Positions 8,549-17,106 of a stretch of DNA of 64,000 nucleotides are shown one piece after another. A program made the position numbers and the translations under genes. The notes below the pieces were generated by a model that was not told the DNA's origin, ran no database searches, and saw only the letters and a list, made by a program, of their open reading frames with translations. The stretch is from Neptunomonas concharum. GTDB lineage: Bacteria > Pseudomonadota > Gammaproteobacteria > Pseudomonadales > Balneatricaceae. The DNA lies in the NCBI RefSeq assembly GCF_008630635.1, contig NZ_CP043869.1, positions 930,001 to 994,000 on the forward strand, given 5' to 3'. Each line of letters starts with the position of its first letter. Positions within the stretch are counted from its first letter, which is position 1.

Positions 8549-8905
8549 ATGTTATACGGATTTTTAATGCTATTGGTCTGCCAACTGCTGGGCGAGTTGA
8601 TAGTTGTTGCTGGTGATATCCCCGTTCCTGGTCCAGTTATGGGAATGGTGTTGCTTTTGCTTGCATTGGTATTGCTTAAAAAACCACCCCAGTCTGTTCG
8701 CGGGGTATCAGAAGGATTATTGGCGCATTTGGGGTTTTTGTATGTGCCTGCAGGGGTCGGGTTGATGCTTCATTTGGAGATGATCTCTGAGTATTGGCTG
8801 GCGATACTTGCTGCGTTGTTTGTGAGTACATTAATAACCCTAGTTGTTACTCTCCTTATGTTTAAACTATTTGGTCGTTTAAAGCGTAAAAGAGGTGAGA
8901 ACTAA
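8549..8905 (+). CDS. CidA/LrgA family membrane protein
   Basis: A 118-residue inner-membrane protein with about four hydrophobic segments, typical of the CidA/LrgA family, first described as holin-like regulators of murein hydrolase activity. Family features include LLVCQLLGELIV near the N-terminus, the conserved IPVPGPVMGMVLLL and FLYVPAGVGLM. The C-end is basic (FGRLKRKRGEN). The ATG at 8549 has CGGGAG five bases upstream. The stop overlaps the lrgB start in TAATG, so the pair is coupled as in other lrgAB operons. Confidence 0.9.
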   Translation: MLYGFLMLLVCQLLGELIVVAGDIPVPGPVMGMVLLLLALVLLKKPPQSVRGVSEGLLAHLGFLYVPAGVGLMLHLEMISEYWLAILAALFVSTLITLVVTLLMFKLFGRLKRKRGEN

Positions 8906-9615
8906 TGGAGTTTTGGGTCTTTTTTACCGCAAAGCCACTGTTTTGGCTGATTATAACCATTGTGGTGTTTGTGTGTTCGGTGGCATTAAATAAGCGAGCT
9001 GGTGGTTCTCCTTTATTACATCCAGTTTTGGTTGCGCTTTCATTGATTATTGTTTTTTTGCTACTGACAAAGACAAGTTACGAAACGTATTTTGAAGGCG
9101 CTCAATTTATCCATTTTTTGTTAGGGCCTGCGACCGTTGCTTTGGCTGTGCCTCTGTATGATCACTTTGAGCGAGTGAGGCAGATGTGGTTGCCATTATT
9201 GGTATCCTGTTTGGTGGGGGCAATTACCGCTATTGTAACGGTGCTAGCAGTAGGGATGTTTTTTGATCTACCTGTGGGGGCTTTGCTGTCGTTAGCGCCT
9301 AAGTCTGTAACGTCACCGATAGCCATTGGCATCGCAGAAAAAATTGGTGGATTTCCATCGTTGGCGGCAGGCTTAGTACTAATTACTGGTGCTATGGGAT
9401 GCTTGTTGGCTCCTATGTTATTTACGTTTCTTAAGGTCGATGATGATGCGGTAAAAGGATTTTCCATGGGGTTGGCTGCTCATGGTTTCGGCACGGCCTC
9501 TGCGTTTGAAATCAGCGCTTTAGCGGGCGCTTTTTCGGGTTTGGCTATGGGAATGACAGGTTTGCTAACGGCATTTATTTTGCCTGTTGTCGTGTCAATG
9601 TTTGGGTTGATCTAG
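8905..9615 (+). CDS. lrgB: LrgB family membrane protein
   Basis: Inner-membrane partner of the LrgA-type protein, 236 residues with about seven hydrophobic segments. Conserved family blocks are PLLHPVLVALSLII, the GPATVALAVPLYDH segment near residue 75, LAPKSVTSPIAIGIAEKIGG near 130 and the glycine-rich AAHGFGTASAFE near 190. Members have been linked to autolysis control, or to export of small metabolites such as glycolate or pyruvate in relatives; the substrate here is unknown. The start overlaps the lrgA stop by one base. Confidence 0.93.
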   Translation: MEFWVFFTAKPLFWLIITIVVFVCSVALNKRAGGSPLLHPVLVALSLIIVFLLLTKTSYETYFEGAQFIHFLLGPATVALAVPLYDHFERVRQMWLPLLVSCLVGAITAIVTVLAVGMFFDLPVGALLSLAPKSVTSPIAIGIAEKIGGFPSLAAGLVLITGAMGCLLAPMLFTFLKVDDDAVKGFSMGLAAHGFGTASAFEISALAGAFSGLAMGMTGLLTAFILPVVVSMFGLI

Positions 9616-9714
9616 CGGGTTTAAGGCTATGGTTGAATTTGCTTAGCTGCTGTTCTCTAGGTAAAGTGCGCCCACATTTTTAATCTCATATAAATTTTTA
9701 GGTAATTGATAGAA

Positions 9715-10824
9715 ATGACTCCATTAGAGCGTTATAAGCAAGACCTTCAGAGAGATGATTTTTCTTATGATCCTTCTCAGGAAATGGCTGTAGGTCACCT
9801 TCAACGTTTATATGATGACTTGGTTGCTGCAGAAACAATCCCGTCCCCCTCGTCTTTAATGGGTAGATTAACGGAGCGTTTTAAGAAAAAAGAGATTGAA
9901 CCAGTAAAAGGTCTATATTTCTGGGGTGGGGTTGGCCGTGGCAAAACCTATCTAATGGATACCTTTTATGACAGCCTGCCGTTTGAGCGGAAAATGCGTA
10001 CTCACTTCCATAGGTTTATGCAGCGGGTTCATGCTGATCTGAAGGGCTTGGAAGGTACAAAAAACCCTTTAGACGAGATCGCTAAGCGTTATGCTGCAGA
10101 AGCCAGAATCATCTGTTTTGATGAGTTCTTTGTATCCGATATTACGGATGCCATGATTTTGGGTGGGTTATTTGAAAAGCTGTTTGCAAATGGCGTTTCT
10201 TTGGTGGCAACGTCCAATATTATTCCTGATGGTCTCTACAGAGATGGGCTACAGCGGGCTCGTTTTCTCCCTGCGATTGCGCTTTTGAATCGTCATACGG
10301 ATGTGATTAATGTTGATGGCGGCATTGATTACCGTTTAAGAGCTTTAGAGCAAGCGGAGTTATATCACTACCCGTTGGATGCTGAAGCCAATGAGAGTTT
10401 GAATCGTAGTTTTGAAAGCCTTGCCCCTGACTTGTCAGAGGCTGTCTCGAGTGAGCTTGTTGAAGTGAATGGTCGTGGTATTCGTTCCCTTCGTACCTGT
10501 GAAGATGTAGCTTGGTTTGAGTTTGCTGATTTGTGTGAAGGGCCTCGCTCACAAAATGACTATATTGAGCTGGCGAAGGTTTATCATGCGGTACTTGTAT
10601 CAAATGTGCCACAGTTGGGCCGCTCGAATGATGACTCGGCAAGGCGCTTCATCAATATGGTTGATGAGTTTTATGACTGTGGTGTTAAGTTAATTATTTC
10701 CGCTGCCGTGCCTATCCATGAGATTTACACCGAGGGGCGTTTATCATTCGAAATTGAGCGTACTCAGAGCCGTTTGCTAGAGATGCAATCCCATGAATAT
10801 TTAGCATGTGCCCATAAGGCGTGA
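9715..10824 (+). CDS. zapE: Cell division protein ZapE (AFG1-like ATPase)
   Basis: Cytoplasmic AFG1-family P-loop ATPase associated with FtsZ-ring function under stress. The ~369 residues contain Walker A GGVGRGKTYLMD at about residues 70-81, Walker B IICFDEFFVSDITDAM near 135, and a sensor-like VATSNIIPDGLYRDGLQR. The frame also opens at a TTG (9706); the ATG at 9715 starts MTPLERYKQDLQ, as in relatives. Shine-Dalgarno support is weak (AGG about a dozen bases upstream). In many Gammaproteobacteria zapE sits just before rplM-rpsI, as here. Confidence 0.95.
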   Translation: MTPLERYKQDLQRDDFSYDPSQEMAVGHLQRLYDDLVAAETIPSPSSLMGRLTERFKKKEIEPVKGLYFWGGVGRGKTYLMDTFYDSLPFERKMRTHFHRFMQRVHADLKGLEGTKNPLDEIAKRYAAEARIICFDEFFVSDITDAMILGGLFEKLFANGVSLVATSNIIPDGLYRDGLQRARFLPAIALLNRHTDVINVDGGIDYRLRALEQAELYHYPLDAEANESLNRSFESLAPDLSEAVSSELVEVNGRGIRSLRTCEDVAWFEFADLCEGPRSQNDYIELAKVYHAVLVSNVPQLGRSNDDSARRFINMVDEFYDCGVKLIISAAVPIHEIYTEGRLSFEIERTQSRLLEMQSHEYLACAHKA

Positions 10825-10872
10825 TTAGATAAAAAGTGTGCAAAAGGACTCGTATTCTATTGCGGTATTGTC

Positions 10873-10973
10873 TATAATTCGCGCTCCTTGATCTAGGTCG
10901 AGGAGTCCGTACGTTGTTTGATGTAACTCAAACAACCAATAATTATAAGGTAAGTCGGTTTGAGTAATGTTTG
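10873..10973 (+). promoter_or_regulatory. rplM-rpsI promoter and structured leader
   Basis: A consensus -10 TATAAT lies at 10873-10878; no good -35 is seen, and the extended TGn is absent. The transcript would have a leader of about 130 bases. In it GTTGTTTGA (10913-10921) pairs perfectly with TCAAACAAC (10928-10936) across a 6-base loop. The overlapping ACTCAAAC (10926-10933) can pair instead with GTTTGAGT (10958-10965). The two hairpins are mutually exclusive. Ribosomal-protein operons are often autoregulated through such leaders, and L13 is reported to repress its own operon in E. coli; that this element does so is inferred. Confidence 0.6.
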
Positions 10974-11016
10974 ATTATTCAGATCAAGGCTTAGTTTAAA
11001 TGAAGGCGAACAATCG

Positions 11017-11445
11017 ATGACTACTTTTGTTGCTAAACCAGCCGAAGTTAAACGCGACTGGTATGTAATTGACGCAGAAGGTAAAACTCTGGGTCGTATG
11101 GCTACTGAAATTGCACGTCGCTTACGTGGCAAGCATAAGCCAGAATATACTCCACACGTAGATACGGGTGACTACATTGTTGTAGTTAACGCTGAGAAAG
11201 TTAACGTTACCGGTAACAAGCGTAAAGATAAGATGTACTACCGTCACTCGGGTTTCCCTGGTGGTCTTAAGCAGGCTAACTTTGAAATCATGATCAATAA
11301 CAAGCCTACTGAAGTTATCGAGTTGGCTGTTAAAGGTATGCTTCCAAAAGGTCCTCTGGGTCGTGCTATGTATACTAAATTAAAAGTATATGCAGGTAGC
11401 GAACATCCACATGCGGCTCAGCAGCCACAAGAACTGAATTTCTAA
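11017..11445 (+). CDS. rplM: 50S ribosomal protein L13
   Basis: Large-subunit ribosomal protein L13, an early assembly protein that binds 23S rRNA. The 142-residue length equals that of E. coli. Diagnostic segments are [20 protein letters not shown] near the start, [23 protein letters not shown] and the [15 protein letters not shown] signature near residue 105. It leads the conserved rplM-rpsI operon, with 14 bases between the genes, behind the structured leader at 10873-10973. Confidence 0.98.
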   Translation: MTTFVAKPAEVKRDWYVIDAEGKTLGRMATEIARRLRGKHKPEYTPHVDTGDYIVVVNAEKVNVTGNKRKDKMYYRHSGFPGGLKQANFEIMINNKPTEVIELAVKGMLPKGPLGRAMYTKLKVYAGSEHPHAAQQPQELNF

Positions 11446-11459
11446 GGGGATAGTAGATT

Positions 11460-11852
11460 ATGTCAACTACTCAGTATTACGGTACAGGTCGTCGCAAAAC
11501 TTCTACTGCCCGTGTTTTCTTGCGTCCAGGTACAGGTGCAATCACGATTAACGATCGTACAATCGATGTTTATTTCGGTCGTGAAACGGCTCGCATGATC
11601 GTTCGTCAGCCTCTTGAACTGACTGAAACGCTAGAAAAGTTTGATGTTTACGTTACTGTTAAAGGCGGTGGCGGATTCGGTCAGGCAGGTGCTATCCGTC
11701 ATGGTATCACTCGTGCGCTGATGGAATATGATGAAACATTACGTCCTGCTCTGCGTAAAGCTGGTTTCGTTACCCGTGACGCACGTGAAGTAGAGCGTAA
11801 GAAAGTGGGTCTGCGTAAAGCACGTAAGAAACCACAATTCTCAAAACGTTAA
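11460..11852 (+). CDS. rpsI: 30S ribosomal protein S9
   Basis: Small-subunit ribosomal protein S9, whose basic C-terminal tail reaches the P-site tRNA. The protein has 130 residues, as in E. coli. It shows [19 protein letters not shown] at the N-end, the [19 protein letters not shown] signature near residue 67 and the [17 protein letters not shown] tail. It follows rplM after 14 bases, and a strong intrinsic terminator lies about 30 bases after the stop. Confidence 0.98.
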   Translation: MSTTQYYGTGRRKTSTARVFLRPGTGAITINDRTIDVYFGRETARMIVRQPLELTETLEKFDVYVTVKGGGGFGQAGAIRHGITRALMEYDETLRPALRKAGFVTRDAREVERKKVGLRKARKKPQFSKR

Positions 11853-11881
11853 TTGTTTGTCGGGTATCCGACTGGCAATAC

Positions 11882-11920
11882 AAAAAAACGCCCTCGCCCT
11901 TGTGGTTTGGGCGTTTTTTT
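11882..11920 (+). terminator. Intrinsic terminator after rpsI
   Basis: AAAAAAACGCCC (11882-11893) pairs with GGGCGTTTTTTT (11909-11920) around a 15-base loop, ending in a run of seven T. The A and T flanks would let it work in both directions. It closes the rplM-rpsI operon ahead of petABC. Confidence 0.9.
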
Positions 11921-12107
11921 ATGTCTGTGTGAAGTCAATACTTAGTCTTAAAGGTGCCTAGTAGGGTGGATTTCACCTTGTAAAATAGGGGTATTTTCTT
12001 TACTATTTTGTCCATTTTCGAGAACCGGATTTTATTGGTTTTTTATACTGAGCGGCTGGTGTTTATTTGAACGCAAATAACCTGGTCGATTGAGGGGGAG
12101 AAACTTG

Positions 12108-12707
12108 ATGAGCAATGACGGCGTGAATAAGGGTCGGCGTCGTCTCCTGATCGGTGCCACTTCTGCCGTTGGGGCAGTGGGTGCTGTAGGAGCGGCAGTC
12201 CCGTTCGTAGCTTCGTGGAATCCAAGCGCTAAAGCGAAAGCTGCTGGTGCTCCGGCTAAAGCTGATATCAGCAAGCTGGAACCAGGTCAGCAGATGATCG
12301 TTGAGTGGCGTGGTAAGCCTGTATGGATTGTGCGTCGTAGCGAGGAAGCTCTATCTAACTTAAGCAAGATAGATGGAAATAAACTGGCAGATCCGAATTC
12401 GGAAGTGCCGCAGCAGCCGGATTATGTATCTAAAGATGCCAACCGTGCTATTCGCCCGGATGTGGCTGTTTTAGTGGGTATTTGTACGCATTTGGGCTGT
12501 TCTCCGACGTATCGTCCGGAAGTGGCGCCTGAAGACTTAGGTTCTGATTGGGTAGGTGGTTATTACTGCCCATGCCACGGTTCCCGGTTCGACCTGTCCG
12601 GTCGTGTTGTGAAGGGTTCCCCTGCGCCAACGAACTTGGTAATCCCTCCTCATAAGTATGAAGATGAAAATATCATCATCGTCGGTGTTGATCAGGAGAC
12701 TGCATAA
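12108..12707 (+). CDS. petA: Ubiquinol-cytochrome c reductase, Rieske iron-sulfur subunit
   Basis: Rieske [2Fe-2S] subunit of the cytochrome bc1 complex, which takes electrons from ubiquinol at the periplasmic face of the inner membrane. The 199 residues carry a twin-arginine signal/anchor ([19 protein letters not shown], about 8-26) and cluster-binding boxes CTHLGC (~129) and CPCHGS (~153) with the conserved GGYY and SPAP segments. The ATG at 12108 is seven bases after GGGGGAG, so the in-frame TTG at 12090 is not needed. The stop overlaps petB in TAATG. The 255-base gap before it holds the rpsI terminator and presumably the operon promoter. Confidence 0.98.
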   Translation: MSNDGVNKGRRRLLIGATSAVGAVGAVGAAVPFVASWNPSAKAKAAGAPAKADISKLEPGQQMIVEWRGKPVWIVRRSEEALSNLSKIDGNKLADPNSEVPQQPDYVSKDANRAIRPDVAVLVGICTHLGCSPTYRPEVAPEDLGSDWVGGYYCPCHGSRFDLSGRVVKGSPAPTNLVIPPHKYEDENIIIVGVDQETA

Positions 12708-13954
12708 TGGCTGGCTACCGTAATAAAGGCAAAGGCGGCTTCATGGGCTGGATTGATGATCGTTTTCCAGCAACCGCGATGTGGGAAGACCACCTGTCAA
12801 AATACTATGCGCCAAAAAACTTTAACTTTTGGTATTTCTTTGGTTCTTTAGCTCTATTGGTATTGGTTAACCAGATTGTTACCGGTATTTGGCTAACAAT
12901 GAGCTATAACCCATCAGCAGAAGGCGCATTCGCATCTGTTGAATATATCATGCGAGATGTCGATTACGGTTGGCTGTTGCGATACCTGCACTCTACAGGT
13001 GCTTCAGCATTCTTTGCTGTCGTTTATCTGCATATGTTCCGTGGTATGCTTTATGGTTCTTACCGTAAGCCTCGTGAGCTGGTGTGGATCTTTGGTATGA
13101 CGATCTACTTGGCGCTGATGGCTGAAGCTTTCATGGGATATCTGCTACCTTGGGGACAAATGTCTTACTGGGGTGCTGCAGTAATTGTATCTCTGTTCCA
13201 GGCCGTTCCGTTTGTTGGCCCTGAGTTGGCTGAGTGGATTCGTGGTGACTACCTGATTTCTGGTGTTACTCTGAACCGTTTCTTCTCTTTACATGTTATT
13301 GCGTTACCTATCGTGCTTTTAGCGCTGGTTGTTCTGCATATTATTGCCTTGCATGAAGTGGGCTCTAACAACCCAGATGGTATCGAAATCAAAGAGAAAA
13401 AAGATGAGAACGGTGTGCCACTCGATGGTATTCCTTTCCACCCTTACTACACTGTGAAAGATATTGTAGGTGTGGTTGTGTTCCTGTTTGTCTTCTGTGC
13501 TGTTGTTTTCTTCTTCCCAGAAGGGGGCGGATACTTCATTGAAGCACCGAACTTTGAGCCGGCTAACCCATTGAAAACGCCACCTCACATAGCGCCTGTA
13601 TGGTACTTCACGCCATTCTACGCGATGTTACGTGCTATTCCGCCTATTGCAGGCTCTCAGTTCCCAGGTGTTGTGGTAATGGGTGGTGCGATTGCAATTC
13701 TGTTTGTTCTGCCATGGTTGGATCGTAGCCCGGTTAAATCTATGCGCTACAAAGGCATGCTGAGCAAAATCTGGTTGGTTATCTTTGCTATCAGCTTTGT
13801 GATTCTAGGCTACTTGGGCGTGGTTTCTTCTACCCCAGGCCGTACTCTGGTTGCGCAGATCTGTACTGCATTGTATTTCGCTTTCTTCTTCCTGATGCCT
13901 TTCTACACCAGAATGGAGAAAACTAAGCCGGTTCCAGAGAGGGTTACAGGATAA
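12707..13954 (+). CDS. petB: Cytochrome b of the bc1 complex
   Basis: Membrane-embedded cytochrome b of complex III, carrying hemes bL and bH and both quinone sites. The 415 residues have eight or nine hydrophobic helices. Heme-ligand histidines are in LLRYLHSTGASAFFAVVYLHMFRG (about residues 85-108) and FFSLHVIALPIVLLALVVLHIIALHE (~190-215). The Qo-site PEWY-type motif appears as PVWYFTPFYAMLR, the usual proteobacterial variant. It begins one base before the petA stop ends and is overlapped the same way by petC. Confidence 0.98.
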   Translation: MAGYRNKGKGGFMGWIDDRFPATAMWEDHLSKYYAPKNFNFWYFFGSLALLVLVNQIVTGIWLTMSYNPSAEGAFASVEYIMRDVDYGWLLRYLHSTGASAFFAVVYLHMFRGMLYGSYRKPRELVWIFGMTIYLALMAEAFMGYLLPWGQMSYWGAAVIVSLFQAVPFVGPELAEWIRGDYLISGVTLNRFFSLHVIALPIVLLALVVLHIIALHEVGSNNPDGIEIKEKKDENGVPLDGIPFHPYYTVKDIVGVVVFLFVFCAVVFFFPEGGGYFIEAPNFEPANPLKTPPHIAPVWYFTPFYAMLRAIPPIAGSQFPGVVVMGGAIAILFVLPWLDRSPVKSMRYKGMLSKIWLVIFAISFVILGYLGVVSSTPGRTLVAQICTALYFAFFFLMPFYTRMEKTKPVPERVTG

Positions 13955-14718
13955 TGAAAAAATATCTGGTTGCATTCGTCATTGCACTGTTTCCGCTGTC
14001 TGTTTTGGCAGCAGGTGGTGCAGGTCCTAAGTTGGACCATATGGAAGTAGATTTGCATAACAAGGCATCTTTGCAGCGTGGTATGCAGATCTTTGTAAAC
14101 AACTGCTTGGGGTGTCACTCGGCTCAATATCAGCGCTATGAGCGTGCGGCTGTTGATCTGGGTATTCCGCTAGAGCTGGCTGAGCAAAACCTACTGTTGG
14201 GTGATCAGAAGATTGGTGAACAGATGACTATTGCCATGGGTAAAGAAGACTCTGGTAAATGGTTCGGTAACCCGCCACCTGATCTGACTTTGGAAGCTCG
14301 TTTGCGCGGTACTGATTGGTTGTACACTTACATGCGTAGCTTCTATAAAGACCCTGCGCGCCCTTGGGGTGTTAACAACGTGGTGTTCCCGGATGTGGGT
14401 ATGCCTAACGTTCTTGAGTACTTGCAAGGTGAGCAGATTAACACGTGTACCAAAGATGAGTTACTGCACGCGGAAAAGCGTATTGATCCGTTGACTGGTA
14501 AAGCTATGGGCGGCTGTTTGACTGTTTCGACGCAAGGTCAGCAGTCACCTGAAGAGTTTGACAAGACTATTTATGACTTGGTGAACTTTATGGCCTACAT
14601 TGGTGAGCCATCTAAGCTTGATTCACATCGTATTGGTACGTACGTATTGATCTTCCTGTTCTTCTTCTTCTTCTTGGCATATGCGTTGAAGCAAGAATTC
14701 TGGAAAGATGTGCACTGA
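13954..14718 (+). CDS. petC: Cytochrome c1 of the bc1 complex
   Basis: Periplasmic, membrane-anchored c-type cytochrome that passes electrons from the Rieske centre to soluble cytochrome c. The 254 residues start with a signal peptide (VIALFPLSVLA|AGG). The heme c site is NNCLGCHSAQYQRY near residue 50, and the distal methionine ligand is expected in the ..VGMPNVL region near 150. A C-terminal anchor, YVLIFLFFFFFLAYALKQEFW, spans about 230-250. It ends the petABC operon; a hairpin at 14752-14786 follows. Confidence 0.97.
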   Translation: MKKYLVAFVIALFPLSVLAAGGAGPKLDHMEVDLHNKASLQRGMQIFVNNCLGCHSAQYQRYERAAVDLGIPLELAEQNLLLGDQKIGEQMTIAMGKEDSGKWFGNPPPDLTLEARLRGTDWLYTYMRSFYKDPARPWGVNNVVFPDVGMPNVLEYLQGEQINTCTKDELLHAEKRIDPLTGKAMGGCLTVSTQGQQSPEEFDKTIYDLVNFMAYIGEPSKLDSHRIGTYVLIFLFFFFFLAYALKQEFWKDVH

Positions 14719-14751
14719 TCTAGCAGTATAAATCTGTTAGAATGGTATTTT

Positions 14752-14786
14752 GCACGGCCTGTTTCAGGCCGTGCTTGTTTATTTTT
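14752..14786 (+). terminator. Intrinsic terminator between petC and sspA
   Basis: GCACGGCCT (14752-14760) pairs perfectly with AGGCCGTGC (14766-14774) across GTTTC, followed by the T-rich TTGTTTATTTTT. The hairpin ends about 28 bases before the sspA start, so an sspA promoter must overlap it or lie upstream; partial readthrough from petABC is possible. Confidence 0.8.
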
Positions 14787-14813
14787 AGCGGTAAGTTATA
14801 TGGGGATTTATTG

Positions 14814-15446
14814 ATGGGAGTTGTGGCGAAGCGTTCTTCCATGACCTTTTATTCTGATGGGGCTGATCACTATAGCCATCGTGTGCGCATAGTGCTGGCA
14901 GAGAAAGGGGTAGCGGTCGATGTTATTGATTGTCAGGTAGAGGATTTACCAGAAGATCTGGCTGATCTGAACCCATATAACAGTTTGCCTACTCTTCTCG
15001 ACAGAGAGCTGGTGTTGTATGAGCCTAATGTGATGATGGAGTATCTGGATGAGCGTTTTCCGCATCCTCCATTGCTTCCTGTTTATCCGGTTGAGCGTGC
15101 AAAAAGCCGTCTGTTTATGCATCGCATTCAGAAAGACTGGTGTGAGTATGTAGATGTTATTTTATCTGCTCACTCTTCTGATGATGAAGTGCTTGAAGCG
15201 CGTAAAGAGTTGCGTGACAGCTTTGTAGCTGTATCGCCAATTTTTGCTGATAAGCCGTATTTCATGAGTGAAGAGTTTACTTTAGTGGACTGTTGCTTGG
15301 CTCCTTTGTTGTGGCGTCTGCCTGCTTTGGGCGTGGAGTTACCTGAGTCTCAATGCCAAGGTTTGATCAGCTATATGGATAGATTGTTTGAGCGGGAATC
15401 TTTCCGTGAGAGTCTATCTGATGCGGAGCGTGAAATGCGCGAGTAA
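14814..15446 (+). CDS. sspA: Stringent starvation protein A
   Basis: RNA-polymerase-associated regulator with a glutathione-S-transferase fold, needed for stationary-phase and acid-stress gene control. The 210 residues begin [20 protein letters not shown] and keep the family's [20 protein letters not shown], with a C-terminal helical domain ([22 protein letters not shown]). The long frame opens at 14742, but the ATG at 14814 has GGGGA seven bases upstream and matches the usual SspA start. sspB follows after a terminator-like hairpin. Confidence 0.97.
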   Translation: MGVVAKRSSMTFYSDGADHYSHRVRIVLAEKGVAVDVIDCQVEDLPEDLADLNPYNSLPTLLDRELVLYEPNVMMEYLDERFPHPPLLPVYPVERAKSRLFMHRIQKDWCEYVDVILSAHSSDDEVLEARKELRDSFVAVSPIFADKPYFMSEEFTLVDCCLAPLLWRLPALGVELPESQCQGLISYMDRLFERESFRESLSDAEREMRE

Positions 15447-15473
15447 CGCATTTTAAGTTGAATTTTGATATTT

Positions 15474-15503
15474 AAAAGGGATGATATTGTCATCCCTTTT
15501 TTC
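15474..15503 (+). terminator. Terminator-like hairpin between sspA and sspB
   Basis: AAAAGGGATGA (15474-15484) pairs perfectly with TCATCCCTTTT (15490-15500) across TATTG, followed by more T. It lies 28 bases after the sspA stop and about a dozen before sspB. It probably lowers sspB expression relative to sspA, or separates it. Confidence 0.75.
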
Positions 15504-15514
15504 TTGGAGAGGTT

Positions 15515-15916
15515 ATGAATCCTAGTCGCCCCTATCTTATCCGAGCACTACAAGAGTGGCTGATTGATAATGATAGTACTCCTCACTTGGCTGTTGACGC
15601 TACGTTAAAAGGCGTAATGGTGCCTGAGCAGTTTGTAACAGATGGTCAGATAATTTTGAATATTAGCCCATCAGCCATTCAAAATCTGGTCATCGACGAT
15701 GAAGCGGTAAGCTTTAATGCGCGCTTTGGTGGTGTGCCAATGAATGTTTATGTGCCGATGGCTGCTATTTTAGCTATCTATGCTCGCGAAAGTGGGGCAG
15801 GTATGGGCTTTGGAATGGAGCCTGGTGCAGAGTTCTATGAGCAGAGTGTTAATGAGGAGCCACCTGAGCCGCCCAAGCCTTCAGGTGGGCGGCCAGCTTT
15901 GAAAGTTGTTAAGTAG
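15515..15916 (+). CDS. sspB: ClpXP protease specificity-enhancing factor
   Basis: Adaptor that delivers SsrA-tagged proteins to ClpXP. The 133 residues begin MNPSRPYLIRALQEWLIDND. The core fold includes TPHLAVDAT, GQIILNISPSAIQNL, the FNARFGG strand and YVPMAAILAIYARE. An acidic, proline-rich linker (NEEPPEPPKP) leads to the ClpX-binding tail GGRPALKVVK, which matches the usual RPxLRVVK-type motif. Its stop abuts the dolP stop on the other strand without a gap. Confidence 0.97.
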   Translation: MNPSRPYLIRALQEWLIDNDSTPHLAVDATLKGVMVPEQFVTDGQIILNISPSAIQNLVIDDEAVSFNARFGGVPMNVYVPMAAILAIYARESGAGMGFGMEPGAEFYEQSVNEEPPEPPKPSGGRPALKVVK

Positions 15917-16501
15917 TTAACGGTTAGGGATATACTCGAACACTTTAACAATACGTTTGACGCCAGGGATGGTGCGAACGATATTGACGGCGTTGGCCGC
16001 TTCTGCCTCGGTAACTAAGCCCATTAGGTAGACAGAGCTATTTTCTGTCACTACTTTAATGCGACCCCCTTCAACACTTTTATCAGCCAGAAGCTGTAGC
16101 TTTATTCTACTGGTAAGGTAGGCGTCATTGGCTCTAACGATGGTTGATGTTGGACCCGACACCTCTAGCTCATTGTGTATTTTTCTAACTTTTCTGGTCT
16201 GAGTGGCGATATTCTCCGCCTCCAGCTTGGCAGTTTCGTGAGGTACTTGTCCTGTTATGAGCATGACGCCGTTATAGCTGGTAACGCCAATATGTGAGTT
16301 TTTGACGCTATCAGGGCCTTTATTCAGATTGACGAGCGTTTTATTCTCGATGACTTCGTCTTCGACATATGTTCCGATGGTTCGGCTGCCTTGGTCTTCT
16401 CGGATAGGTTCCTCTCTGGCGGCTCCTATCAGTGTGGCGCAGCCGCTAAGGGTGCCTATCAGACACAGGGTAGTAAGATACTTGAGGCTGGTTGAACTCA
16501 T
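15917..16501 (-). CDS. dolP: BON-domain outer-membrane lipoprotein (DolP/YraP)
   Basis: Outer-membrane lipoprotein that binds anionic phospholipid and supports envelope integrity and division. The 194 residues have a lipoprotein signal with lipobox LSGC (Cys at about 21). Two BON domains follow: about 55-115 (NSHIGVTSYNGVMLITGQVP) and about 125-190 (SRIKLQLLADKSVEGGRIKV to the end). It is the last gene of the leftward lpoA-yraN-diaA-dolP group, the same neighbours as in E. coli, and starts 3 bases after diaA. Confidence 0.93.
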   Translation of the reverse strand: MSSTSLKYLTTLCLIGTLSGCATLIGAAREEPIREDQGSRTIGTYVEDEVIENKTLVNLNKGPDSVKNSHIGVTSYNGVMLITGQVPHETAKLEAENIATQTRKVRKIHNELEVSGPTSTIVRANDAYLTSRIKLQLLADKSVEGGRIKVVTENSSVYLMGLVTEAEAANAVNIVRTIPGVKRIVKVFEYIPNR

Positions 16502-16504
16502 GGG

Positions 16505-17092
16505 TCAGGCTCCAAACAGTTGGTATTCAATTAAATCACAAAGACAATGTAGGATGAGTAGATGAGCACTATAGATCATCGCATTGTCATTCGAAGGAAC
16601 GCAGATTTCGACCTCGTCGGGTCTTAAAAGTGCCGAAATATTACTGTTATCATGTCCAGTTATTGCAATGACTGACATATCTCGGTCATGGGCCGATTGG
16701 ATGGCTTGTACTAAGCTGTTTGAGCGCCCTTGGTTTGATATGACTAATAATATATCGCCAGGCTGCCCAATGGCTCGAATTTGCTTGGAGTAGACTTCGC
16801 TAAAGCTATTTTCTTCAGCAATACCCGTAAGTGCCGCACCATCAGTACCAAGTGTGATGGCTGGCAGCCCCGGTCTCTCATGGCGAAACCGGCTAAGCAG
16901 CAACGATGAAAAGTGCTGAGCGAGAGCAAGCGATCCGCCATTGCCGACACAAATGATTTTTAGTTCGCTGGCGAGTGTTGCCAGCATGAGCTCGCTTGCG
17001 TGGGCTATTAATGGAGTATATTGCTCGATGGTATGAGCATTCGTGTCCATCGAATTGTGGAAAAGGTTAACAATTCGGTCTTCAAGTTCCAT
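16505..17092 (-). CDS. diaA: DnaA initiator-associating protein DiaA (SIS domain)
   Basis: SIS-domain protein of 195 residues related to phosphoheptose isomerase GmhA. In this position, between yraN and dolP, it is normally DiaA, which binds DnaA and promotes timely initiation at oriC. It shows IICVGNGGSLALAQHFSSLLLSRF (phosphosugar-binding loop, about 45-68) and GDILLVISNQGRSNSLVQAI near 115. The call between DiaA and GmhA rests mainly on the neighbourhood. It starts 14 bases after the yraN stop. Confidence 0.88.
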   Translation of the reverse strand: MELEDRIVNLFHNSMDTNAHTIEQYTPLIAHASELMLATLASELKIICVGNGGSLALAQHFSSLLLSRFRHERPGLPAITLGTDGAALTGIAEENSFSEVYSKQIRAIGQPGDILLVISNQGRSNSLVQAIQSAHDRDMSVIAITGHDNSNISALLRPDEVEICVPSNDNAMIYSAHLLILHCLCDLIEYQLFGA

Positions 17093-17106
17093 TACTGCAT
17101 CCGGTC

